Source: Armatimonadota bacterium
GTDB taxonomy: Bacteria > Armatimonadota > Zipacnadia > UBA1398 > JAKPQA01
Assembly (NCBI GenBank): GCA_029547025.1
Contig: JAKPQA010000182.1
Location: 21,942-85,941, forward strand
Direction: 5' to 3'
Length of the DNA stretch: 64,000 nt
This document shows positions 51,888-59,828 of the stretch, piece by piece (the stretch's first letter is position 1; each line of letters begins with the position of its first letter). Made by a program: the position numbers and the translations under genes. The notes under the pieces were generated by a model that saw nothing but the letters and a program-made list of their open reading frames with translations, made no database searches and was not told the DNA's origin.

Positions 51888-53246
51888 GTGCAGATGGAGC
51901 GTGTCCGCAAGTGTCCCTGTCTCTGGAGCCATCGCCCCCGGCGGCGGTGGCTCGTGGCCGTCAGTGTCGCCGCCCTCGCTCTATCGCTCTCTTCTCTCTC
52001 GCCCGCCGCTGCCGACGAAGACGCCCCGACCTACGAATCGCTCATGGATGAGGCCCAGGGCTGCAAGGCCAAGGGGGACTTCCAGGGCATGGCCGATGCC
52101 ATAGGCCGGGCGCTGGAACTGGGAGAAGGCACGGAGTACGCCTGGCGTAGCCTGGCCTGGTCGCTGGCGCGGTCGGGGCACTTCGAGCGGTCCTTCGATA
52201 TCGCCAAGGGAAACATCGAGCGCTTCGGAGAGACGGCGTGGCCGCTGGCGCAGCTCGCCGACTCGGCGCTGTATGTGCACGATCCGGACGTGACCTACGA
52301 GGCCCTGTCCAAAGCGAAGCAGCTCCCCGAGGACGAGCTCGGCGAGGCCGGCAGCGCTCTCAAGGATGCCAAGACGCGCTGGCTCGGGATGTTCGGGACG
52401 CGGCGCATATCGGTGACATGGACCATCGACCCCAAGGAGCAGGGCATTTCGACGCCGGACCACATCCTGTGGGTCAGGCTGCCGCAACTCCGTCACCCGC
52501 GACAGGACGTGACGTACGAGATTGTCAGTGGCGCCCGGGACGGCGAGCTCGTGCAGTCCGAAGACATTGACTTCCTGAAGGTGAAGTACGACCCCGAGAC
52601 GCCCATCGTCATCCGCACCGAGGCGGTACTGCACTGCTGCACGGTTCCGCTGGAGAGGCTCCGCGAGACAGACCTCGAGGGCATCCCTGCGGACATCTCC
52701 GAGGAGTTTCTGGCCGCGTCGACGGATGTGCCCATCGATCCTCAGGGCCAGACGTGCCAGGAGCTCATCAGGGAACTCAAGGGCGAGACGCCCTATGAGA
52801 CCGTCATGAACATCATGCGCTGGTTCCGCGACAACTTCACGTACAAGGAGAATCCGACGCAGGATTCCGAGGGGCTACTGAACGAGCACTTCGGTGTCTG
52901 CCACCACTATAGCGTGGCCATCAGCGCGCTGTGCCGGGCGGCGGGCATCCCGGCGCGGATCGTTGGCGGCGAAGTGTTCGGCTGGGCCAACGAGGACGAC
53001 CAGTCGGTGGTGGGTGGGGGCTCGCACGGTTGGGTCGAGGTGTACCTGAATCCCATCGGCTGGGTCGAGCTGGACGGGCTGGGCTACGACACCTTTGGTG
53101 CCGTGCACCGAAGCATGAACGTGTACCTCCGGTTCCACACCGTGGGGCACGTGGGGAATCCGATCTTGCCGCACGAGTTCTCTCTGCAAGGCTCGGCGAA
53201 GGTCGAGGCGCGGCTGCTGGAGGTCACGCCGGCGAGGGAGTTGTAG
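51888..53246 (+). CDS. Secreted transglutaminase-like protease/peptide-modifying protein
   Basis: From GTG 51888 (AAGGAGG seven bases upstream; an ATG two codons later is also in frame) the protein has 452 residues. A signal peptide runs through LVAVSVAALALSLSSLSPAAA-DED. A TPR-like helical region covers ~45-165, and a transglutaminase core ~280-440. The catalytic triad is visible as C338 in FGVCHHYS, H380 in SHGWVEVYL and D396 in WVELDG, with the diagnostic CRAAGIPARIVGGEV between. Such exported transglutaminase-like proteins are cysteine proteases or peptide cross-linkers of the envelope. It follows a 276-base gap and converges on the glycyl radical enzyme gene. I see no partner. Confidence 0.85.
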   Translation: MQMERVRKCPCLWSHRPRRRWLVAVSVAALALSLSSLSPAAADEDAPTYESLMDEAQGCKAKGDFQGMADAIGRALELGEGTEYAWRSLAWSLARSGHFERSFDIAKGNIERFGETAWPLAQLADSALYVHDPDVTYEALSKAKQLPEDELGEAGSALKDAKTRWLGMFGTRRISVTWTIDPKEQGISTPDHILWVRLPQLRHPRQDVTYEIVSGARDGELVQSEDIDFLKVKYDPETPIVIRTEAVLHCCTVPLERLRETDLEGIPADISEEFLAASTDVPIDPQGQTCQELIRELKGETPYETVMNIMRWFRDNFTYKENPTQDSEGLLNEHFGVCHHYSVAISALCRAAGIPARIVGGEVFGWANEDDQSVVGGGSHGWVEVYLNPIGWVELDGLGYDTFGAVHRSMNVYLRFHTVGHVGNPILPHEFSLQGSAKVEARLLEVTPAREL

Positions 53247-53262
53247 GAGCGAGGACGGCAGC

Positions 53263-53320
53263 GCGGAGCGGTAGCTCCGCAGCGATAGGGCGTGGCAACG
53301 GCGCGGGGCAGGAGCCCCGC
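53263..53320. terminator. Tandem hairpins between convergent genes
   Basis: GCGGAGC (53263-53269) pairs with GCTCCGC (53274-53280) and GCGGGGC (53303-53309) pairs with GCCCCGC (53314-53320), each with a 4-base loop. The two stems begin exactly 40 bases apart and share the frame GCGCGG(A/G)GC....GC(T/C)CCGCAG, so they look like a duplicated unit. They lie between the convergent transglutaminase and glycyl-radical genes, a position that fits bidirectional termination. Confidence 0.6.
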
Positions 53321-53413
53321 AGGCACGAGCAAACCGGTCGCGTGCCGGCGGCCGTCCTCGGCCGCGACGGGGGCCCCCGACTACGCCGACGTGGCCGTCC
53401 GCGCTCCGGGCGT

Positions 53414-55573
53414 CTACTCGTGCTCGATGCGCTCGAGGATCGAACGACGCAGGTCGTCGTCGAGGTGCTGCCAGTACTCGGAGTAGCCACCGACGCGGAT
53501 GATGAGGTCACCGTGGTTCTCGGGGTGCTCGTAGGCATCGCGTAGGGTCTTCTGGTCGACGACGTTGATCTGGAGCTGGAGGCCGCCCAGGGCGAAGTAG
53601 GTCTCGACCAGCTCGCGGAGCTTACGGCGCGACTGGGGCGTCTTGAGGAAACTGCGGGCCAGACGGATGTTGACCACCAGAGTCCCCGGCGCCAGGTGGT
53701 GCTTGATGCGAGCCACGGAGCGAAGGAGTGCCGTGGGCCCGTGGCGGTCGCGGCCCTGCATGGCGCCGGCGGAGTCGGCGATGGGCGCACCGGCGCGGCG
53801 GCCATCGGGCGTGGCCCCCACGGGCTTGCCGAACATGGCGTAGGTGACGAACATGAGGCACGAGGGCAAGTAGCGGCCGCCACGCCAGGGGGCGTACATT
53901 CGCAGTTCGTCGAAGACGAAGCCCGACAGGCTCTCGGCGAGGTCATCGGCGCGGGGATCGTCGTTGCCGAAACGGGGGCACGTCTCGAGCCTCTTGCGGA
54001 TGGGCTCGTATCCGACGAAGTCGCTCTCGAGCGCGCGGAGGAGGTCTTCCGGGGCGATCTCGCCGCGATCGTAGACGACCTCGCGGACGGCGGCCAGGGA
54101 ATCGATGGCATTGGCCAGGCCCATGACATTGACGACACACCAGTTGTAGCGGGCACCGCCGGCGTTGTACTCGCGGGCGTTGTCGATGCAGTCATCGATG
54201 AGCAGACTCCGCAGAACCTGGGGCTGCCAGCGCGCTTTGGTCTCCTGGTTGGCGTTCCAGACCTCGACCTGAGCCCGGATGCACTGCTGGATGTCGCGCC
54301 GGTAGGCGAGAAGCAGCTCGTCGAAGGTCGCAGAGCGCGCCAGGTCCTTGTGGAGTGTTGCCACGAGGACGAGGGGCAGGTTGAGGTCGCCCTCGAGCGA
54401 GCCGCAGTTGCTCTTGCCGTGGACCATGAGCTCCGTGCACCCGCCGAAGGCGAAGTCGGGCAGGTCGGACTCGGGCAAGTTCAGGTGAGCCTCGCGGATG
54501 GCGAGCGTGTAGCCTTCTTCATTGTAGAGCGCGGGGAGTCCGTTCCCGCTGGCGATGGAGTCCAGCGCGGCGTCCCAGATCGTGTCCGGGGCCTGACGGT
54601 GGAGCCGCAGCGCCAGATTGGGTCGCCGTCGCCCTCGGCCGGCCTCGACACAGATGCGCGTGAGGTCAGTGATGCCCGAGCGACCATCCTCGAGCCGCCC
54701 GCCGAGAGCCACATTCCATGCATGCGTTCGGTTGATGTTGTCCCAGAGGAGGCCGATCCAGTCACGTGCCTGGCCGTCCGTCACGAGCCCGGCGGCTCGG
54801 TCACGCTTGAAGAAGGGCCAGAGGTCCTGGTCGAAGCGACCCAGGTCGTCCGGACCGTCGAGGTAGAGGATCCAGTTCACCGACACGAGGGCCTCATAGA
54901 AGCGGGTCGCGGGCGCCAGCGGAACGCGCTCGAGGGCAGCGAGGAGGGCCTCCTGTTGGGCCCGGGCCTGGATGTCGGTGGGTGACGCCTCGCGCACGCG
55001 CGCCCTGGTGCGGCGGTGGAGCATCTCGACGCCGTCGAGCAGGATCTCCATGGCACGGCAGAAGTCGATGCGTTCGCGCTCGTCACGACTCTCGGCAGCG
55101 GCGCGGGCACGCCGGACGCGATCTCGATAGCTCGATAGTCCCTCGGCGAGGATCCGGCGGTAGTTGGGGATGCTATGCGTGTAGCCGCCGACCCGGGGGT
55201 AATCGGCGAGGGCCAGGTGGACGGCCTCGAGGGCATCGCGGACGGCTTGGTCGTCGGTGGCGGCCTGTTTCGCGCGCAGACGGCCTGGGTCGTAGAGCAG
55301 GCACGACGAGTAGTGCCATTCGACGGCCTGGCCGCCCGAGTATAGGGAGCCCGAGCAGGGGTACAGGGCCTCTCCAGACCACTCTGGGAGCGCCACATGC
55401 TCGAAGAGGCTGGCGAGGCCCAGGGCAAATCGCACCACAGGAGGCTCGTCCGGCCGTGCCATGTAGCCCGCGGCCAAGTGCTCACCGGCCACGTGGAGCG
55501 CCTCGGTGAGGGTGCAGCCCGCCATCGGGGCCACCCGATCTTGATGACGCGGAGCCACCGGCACCGCATCCAC
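53414..55573 (-). CDS. Glycyl radical enzyme (pyruvate formate-lyase family)
   Basis: The protein has 719 residues. The C-terminus has the glycyl-radical loop RVGGYSEYW, in which G696 is the predicted radical-bearing Gly of the R-V-x-G-Y motif. The thiyl Cys is C379 in FGGCTELM, followed by the Glu at the GCxE position used by dehydratase/lyase-type glycyl radical enzymes rather than the CC pair of pyruvate formate-lyase. Substrate could be a diol, amino acid or similar compound; pyruvate is less likely because the CC motif is absent. The family needs a radical-SAM activase, which I do not find nearby. It should be oxygen-sensitive. The cyclase-TPR gene follows 46 bases downstream on the same strand, and it converges on the transglutaminase gene. 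Confidence 0.85.
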   Translation of the reverse strand: MDAVPVAPRHQDRVAPMAGCTLTEALHVAGEHLAAGYMARPDEPPVVRFALGLASLFEHVALPEWSGEALYPCSGSLYSGGQAVEWHYSSCLLYDPGRLRAKQAATDDQAVRDALEAVHLALADYPRVGGYTHSIPNYRRILAEGLSSYRDRVRRARAAAESRDERERIDFCRAMEILLDGVEMLHRRTRARVREASPTDIQARAQQEALLAALERVPLAPATRFYEALVSVNWILYLDGPDDLGRFDQDLWPFFKRDRAAGLVTDGQARDWIGLLWDNINRTHAWNVALGGRLEDGRSGITDLTRICVEAGRGRRRPNLALRLHRQAPDTIWDAALDSIASGNGLPALYNEEGYTLAIREAHLNLPESDLPDFAFGGCTELMVHGKSNCGSLEGDLNLPLVLVATLHKDLARSATFDELLLAYRRDIQQCIRAQVEVWNANQETKARWQPQVLRSLLIDDCIDNAREYNAGGARYNWCVVNVMGLANAIDSLAAVREVVYDRGEIAPEDLLRALESDFVGYEPIRKRLETCPRFGNDDPRADDLAESLSGFVFDELRMYAPWRGGRYLPSCLMFVTYAMFGKPVGATPDGRRAGAPIADSAGAMQGRDRHGPTALLRSVARIKHHLAPGTLVVNIRLARSFLKTPQSRRKLRELVETYFALGGLQLQINVVDQKTLRDAYEHPENHGDLIIRVGGYSEYWQHLDDDLRRSILERIEHE

Positions 55574-55619
55574 CGCCTCTCACCGCATCCCTCTCCCGCA
55601 GGAAGCGGGACCTCGAAGC

Positions 55620-57353
55620 CTATCCCCCGCCAGCGTTCAGCAGAACCGGGGCCAGCGCCGGGTCGTTGCGTATGGGCGCGAGCTCGGGCCAGGTGTGGGC
55701 GAAGAGCAGCTCGATGGAACGCTCGGTCCGGGCCCGTTCGAGCCAGGCCTGTGCCTGCGGACGATTGCCCACGGCAGCGTGACACGCGGCGATCAGGGCG
55801 GCGGACACGTGCTCGCCACTGGCGGCGCGCTGCTCGAGTGCCGCCAAGGCCTGACTGGCCGATGCGGCATCGCCCCCGGGGGCACGGACCAGGAATGATA
55901 GTACCGCGAAGGTTGGCGGGAGCAGAGCGGGTTGCGGAACGCCGGCCAGCGTGGCCGAAGCTTCCGCCAGATTCCCGCTCGCCCACTGGGCTCGCGCCAG
56001 GAGAGTCAGCGCCTGGGGACTGGTGCCCGACCGCGAAGCCAACGCGGCGACCAGGCCCAGGGCCCGCGGGGCATCACCGGCGGCCAGGGCCAGGTAGCCC
56101 GCGTTGAGGGGGAGCGAGCGGTTGACGGGATCGATCTTCTGGGCCTCGGCGCTCTCAGCGGCGCTTTCGGCAGCCCGCCCTTCCAGAGCGAGCCAGTAGG
56201 CCTGTGCGTCGTGCGCGTACGCGCTCCCCGATGCCAGGCTGAGGGCTTTCTGCATGGACGCGCCCGCCTCTTGCCAGTTGCCCTCATGGCACCCCTGGAC
56301 CAGCGCCAGGGCGATCAGCGCCTCGGCCGACTGGGGGTCGAGGCTCAATGCCTTCGCGGCGGCCGCCCGGGCTTTGACGAATGCATCGGAAGGCGCGCTC
56401 TGCCCGTAGGCGCCCATGAGGGCGTAGCATCGCGCGAGAGCCGCCCACGCCTCGGCGAAACGTGGGTCCTTTTGGGTCGCTTCGGCGAAGTGGGCCGCGG
56501 CCTCTTTGCAGCCGCCTGGCTCCGCGTTGTCGGCCCAAATCTGCCTCCCGGCCAAGTAGTCGCGGTAGGCCTCGGGAACAGCGGACCCTGGAGTGGGGGC
56601 GGTCGCCGTTTTGGCCGGTGGCGCCCCCGACGGAGCCATCGGCTTCGCCGGCGACAGGGGTGCGGTGCCGGCCGGCCCCAAGCCCCTGCCGCCGCGGCCC
56701 CGGGTGAGCCACAGGGATCCGGCGGCGACGGCCAGAATGAGGCACACGGCCACCAGGCCGAGGATGAGCCGCGGGCAGCGGCGGCCCGACGGCGCGTCCG
56801 CTTCGCCCGCAGCCGGCGCCTCCCAGGGGAGCACGACGCGGTAGATGCCAATGAGGATGGAGGGACCGGTCAGCTCGGCGGTACCCAGCCGCCGAAGCGG
56901 CCAAGCGACCTTGGCCTCGACCTGCCGGGCCACATCCTCCGAGAGCCATATCCCGCCCGGCTCGGCCAGGGGTTCGATGCGGTAGGCGATGTTCACGCCA
57001 TCGCCCAGGATATCGCTCTCCTTATGTATGACCTCGCCCAGATGCACACCGATGCGCACGCCGATGGGCTCGTTGGGTCCTCGCTGAGCATTGAGATCGC
57101 GCAGCCGTTGCTGGATCTGGACCGCGCATCGGACGGCATCCAACGCGCTGGGGAACTCGAGCAGGAAACCATCGCCCATGGTCTTGACTTCGGTTCCGCC
57201 ATGGGAGGCAACGGCGTCACGGACGATACGGCGATAGAGGTCCAGCGCGCGGAGCGCGCCCTCCTCGTCGCGACGAGCCAGGTCGGAGTAGCCCGCCATG
57301 TCCGTGATCATGATCGCCGCGAGCTTGCGGTACTCGAGGTCCAGCACCGGCAA
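55620..57353 (-). CDS. Class III adenylate/guanylate cyclase with TPR sensor region
   Basis: The protein has 577 residues. The N-terminal cyclase homology domain (~8-150) shows IMITDMAGYSDLA with the first metal Asp, VKTMGDGFLLEF with the second, VRIGVHLGEV and DILGDGVNIAYRIEPLAEPGGI. One transmembrane helix (~195-218, LILGLVAVCLILAVAAGSLWL) follows. Residues ~260-577 are TPR-like (AYRDYLAGRQIWADNAEPGG, KEAAAHFAEATQKDPRFAEAWAALARCYALMGA). The cyclase is therefore cytoplasmic and the repeats lie on the other side of the membrane. The expected product is cAMP or cGMP. It follows a calcineurin-like phosphoesterase gene on the same strand, 45 bases apart, but that protein is exported, so a shared pathway is not obvious. 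Confidence 0.88.
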   Translation of the reverse strand: MPVLDLEYRKLAAIMITDMAGYSDLARRDEEGALRALDLYRRIVRDAVASHGGTEVKTMGDGFLLEFPSALDAVRCAVQIQQRLRDLNAQRGPNEPIGVRIGVHLGEVIHKESDILGDGVNIAYRIEPLAEPGGIWLSEDVARQVEAKVAWPLRRLGTAELTGPSILIGIYRVVLPWEAPAAGEADAPSGRRCPRLILGLVAVCLILAVAAGSLWLTRGRGGRGLGPAGTAPLSPAKPMAPSGAPPAKTATAPTPGSAVPEAYRDYLAGRQIWADNAEPGGCKEAAAHFAEATQKDPRFAEAWAALARCYALMGAYGQSAPSDAFVKARAAAAKALSLDPQSAEALIALALVQGCHEGNWQEAGASMQKALSLASGSAYAHDAQAYWLALEGRAAESAAESAEAQKIDPVNRSLPLNAGYLALAAGDAPRALGLVAALASRSGTSPQALTLLARAQWASGNLAEASATLAGVPQPALLPPTFAVLSFLVRAPGGDAASASQALAALEQRAASGEHVSAALIAACHAAVGNRPQAQAWLERARTERSIELLFAHTWPELAPIRNDPALAPVLLNAGGG

Positions 57354-57398
57354 CCACCCAGTCCTCGCGCTGCATCGGGCAGATGTCTCTGTACCAGC

Positions 57399-58502
57399 CT
57401 ACCCCGTTGGCCAGATCGTGCGCGTGTGCTCGCCGAACTCCTTCAGGGCCACCCATTGTACCTGCCCATCACGCAGGCACACCAGGTGGGCGAAGAGGCC
57501 GGCGTAGCCGGGGGCCACGCAGCGCCCGTCGCTCAGGTCATAGAAGGTCGACGTGATCGTCGCCAAGCGCAGCTCGCCCAGGGCCTTCAGCGAGTTCAGG
57601 TGGATGTGGCCGGCGAAGAACCAGCCCACGCCGGCGTGGCGGCCCAGCACGCCCAGCAGGTCGTCTGCATAAGGCTGCGCCAAGCCCAGGTACGCCTCGA
57701 TGATGGGATCGACGGGCACCAGATGCCGATGGCCAAACACGACACATGGCTGGCCGGCATGGGCCGCCAGATCCTCGTCAAGCCACTCGACCTCCGCGCC
57801 GTTGGGGGAAATGGTCTCCGAGTCGAGCACGACGAAGTGGGCACCCAGCGCATCGAAGGTGTAGCAGAAGCCCGCCTCGGCGGCTCGATCTGCATCGATG
57901 TAGGGCAGCTCGCCGAAGACGTGCATGAAGGTGTTGAGATCCGCATCATGGTTGCCGCGCACGAGGTAGATGGGCGGCCCGCTTGATGGCAGCCGATCAC
58001 GGCACTGCATCAGCTCCTGGCGGGCGCCGGTGTCGGACAGGTCGCCCGTGATGACGATGAACTCGGGCAGCGGTGACAGGCGGGCGATCTCGCGGAGGAC
58101 GCGCTGGAATCGTGGAACCGGTGTCGCTCGACTGAAGAGGGCGTCGAATCCCTTGGGAGAGCCATCGACCCCGCCGCCGATGTGTGGATCGGAGATCTGG
58201 ACGAAGTAGCCCGACCCCGATGTGAGGTGGGCGGCGAGGTAGGAGTTGGCCTCGGCGATGCTCTCCTCCTCGGGACCCGGATCGGAGTGGAGCGCCGACG
58301 AGGGACCCGAGAAGAAGCTCAATCGCTGGACAAGGTCGTCTGCGGTAAGGCGGACCGGATCTAGAACCAGGCGGTCGGGCGTCGAGGGCGGAAGCACTTG
58401 GACGCGCTCGGCGCCGCACCCGGGCAGGCAGAGCAGGGCCACACACCAGGCAACGGCCTGTGCCGTTGACTGAGCAGCTGGCATCCCGTGGCGCTTCTGC
58501 AA
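57399..58502 (-). CDS. Calcineurin-like metallophosphoesterase lipoprotein
   Basis: The protein has 367 residues. The signal ends at LCLPGC-GAERV, a lipobox, so it should be a lipoprotein facing the periplasm. All metal-binding motifs are present: DPHIGGG near 105 (DxH), GDLSDTG near 150 (GDxxD), GNHDAD near 180, GHRHLVP and GHIHLNS. These belong to two-metal phosphodiesterases/phosphatases of the calcineurin superfamily. The substrate (phosphodiester, nucleotide or phospholipid head group) is not defined. The TTG at 58502 starts the open frame; the ATG at 58484 is an alternative start but loses the basic residues of the signal. Confidence 0.88.
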   Translation of the reverse strand: MQKRHGMPAAQSTAQAVAWCVALLCLPGCGAERVQVLPPSTPDRLVLDPVRLTADDLVQRLSFFSGPSSALHSDPGPEEESIAEANSYLAAHLTSGSGYFVQISDPHIGGGVDGSPKGFDALFSRATPVPRFQRVLREIARLSPLPEFIVITGDLSDTGARQELMQCRDRLPSSGPPIYLVRGNHDADLNTFMHVFGELPYIDADRAAEAGFCYTFDALGAHFVVLDSETISPNGAEVEWLDEDLAAHAGQPCVVFGHRHLVPVDPIIEAYLGLAQPYADDLLGVLGRHAGVGWFFAGHIHLNSLKALGELRLATITSTFYDLSDGRCVAPGYAGLFAHLVCLRDGQVQWVALKEFGEHTRTIWPTG

Positions 58503-58529
58503 GGGAAGCCCCCGTATGGCAGCAGACGC

Positions 58530-59732
58530 CTAGACCGGCGTCGAGCCCACCTGACGGACATCGACGAACCGGCCGGTCTCGGCCGACTCCTTGGCAGCCA
58601 GGCAGGTATAGACGCTCTGGATACCCGTCTCGATGGGCGTGCGCGACTTGCAGCGTCCGCGGATGAGCCCGATGAAGTCCTGGCTCAGCTCGTGGTCGCC
58701 GCCGAAATGGCTCATGCCACCGCCGGCGCGGATGGTGTCGGAGAAGGGCGCGTGATGGCGGACGCGCTTGAGTTCATTGGTGTACCAGTCGAAGCTCAGG
58801 GTGCCGTGGTAGCCGCTGATGGTCGAGCCACGGGTGCCCGAGTCGCGTCGCGAGTAGAAGACCTGGGTGTAGACTCCGGCGGCGCCATTGGCGAACTGAA
58901 GCAGGGCATTCGAGGCGTCTTCGTTCATCCCGGCTTCCGGACTTCCGCAGTCGACGCCGAAAACGCACGGGTGATCCTGGTCCGTACCGCCCGAACCGTT
59001 CCGCTTCCGGTTTTCCGGGCTCTCCAGGCAGACCAACGCATCGTCGCACTGGCTGCACACCAGGCCGGCAGGCATGCCCTTGCCGCGGGCTCCCGGGGCG
59101 CCGAAGACCCGGCCGTACTGGGCGGTCGCGGCGACGCGGATGATGGTCGAGCCCATCAGATAGCTCATGTAGTCAAAGTCGTGTGTCGCCTTCTGCAAGA
59201 AGAGCCCTTGGGTGACCGCGAAGTTCCGGTAATGGCCGTCGAAGTAGCAGGTGCCATAGGGGACGTAGTTGACGCCCAGGATGTGCTCCGCTGGGCCCAC
59301 GGCGCCCTCGTCGATGTACTGGCGGGTCAGGACGCACAGCGGCGAGACCCGGAGCGGAAAGCTCACCACCGCCTGGCAGCGCGATGCCGCGAAGGCATCC
59401 TCGAGCGCCGTGGCCTGCTCCATGGACGTCGCCACGGGCTTCTCGAGGAACAAGGGCAGGTCGTAGCGGGCGGCCTCGACGGCGTAGGGCGTGTGCAGAT
59501 TGCATCGGGTGCCGACAGCCAGGGCATCGGGCTTGGCCTGGCGGACCATCTCGTCGGTTGATGTGTAGAAGACGGCGTCAGCCTTGTCGCACTCGGCGAG
59601 ACGCGACCGCGCGCCTTCTTCGTCGGGATCGACGATCCCCACGACCCGAATGTCGGGTTCCACCTCGCGAAACACATGGTTGATCATGCTGCTGATTCGG
59701 CCGCCGAAGCCCATCACACCTAGCCGGATCAC
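58530..59732 (-). CDS. Gfo/Idh/MocA family NAD(P)-dependent oxidoreductase
   Basis: From GTG 59732 (GAGAGG eight bases upstream; GTG 59741 also possible) the protein has 400 residues. The Rossmann start RLGVMGFGGRISSMI and FLEKPVATSM with the family Glu-Lys-Pro are clear. The C-terminal domain has THDFDYMSYLMGS, the usual place of the catalytic His/Asp, and a Cys-rich loop (CSQCDDALVC) that could bind zinc or be an insertion. These enzymes act on sugars or polyols. It is the second such enzyme in the window and lies in the same leftward run as the transaldolase, whose stop is 97 bases upstream. The substrate is unknown. Confidence 0.87.
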   Translation of the reverse strand: MIRLGVMGFGGRISSMINHVFREVEPDIRVVGIVDPDEEGARSRLAECDKADAVFYTSTDEMVRQAKPDALAVGTRCNLHTPYAVEAARYDLPLFLEKPVATSMEQATALEDAFAASRCQAVVSFPLRVSPLCVLTRQYIDEGAVGPAEHILGVNYVPYGTCYFDGHYRNFAVTQGLFLQKATHDFDYMSYLMGSTIIRVAATAQYGRVFGAPGARGKGMPAGLVCSQCDDALVCLESPENRKRNGSGGTDQDHPCVFGVDCGSPEAGMNEDASNALLQFANGAAGVYTQVFYSRRDSGTRGSTISGYHGTLSFDWYTNELKRVRHHAPFSDTIRAGGGMSHFGGDHELSQDFIGLIRGRCKSRTPIETGIQSVYTCLAAKESAETGRFVDVRQVGSTPV

Positions 59733-59828
59733 AGAGGCCACCTCTCAGGGGTCGGGAAACCACACGGAGTCGCGGGGGGTGGGGGGTGCAAGGCCCGAAC
59801 CACGCAGCCTTGCACCCGAACCGGGGAG

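Noticed and set aside
53414..55573. Naming the glycyl radical enzyme pflB
   Set aside because: The Cys-Cys pair of pyruvate formate-lyase is absent and the GCTE context is dehydratase-like.
55932..57986. 684-codon plus-strand open frame
   Set aside because: Antisense to the cyclase and phosphoesterase genes, both with complete motifs; composition is shadow-like.
58530..59732. Naming a specific inositol or glucose dehydrogenase for the Gfo/Idh proteins
   Set aside because: Substrate-specific residues are not readable and the flanking genes do not fix a pathway.
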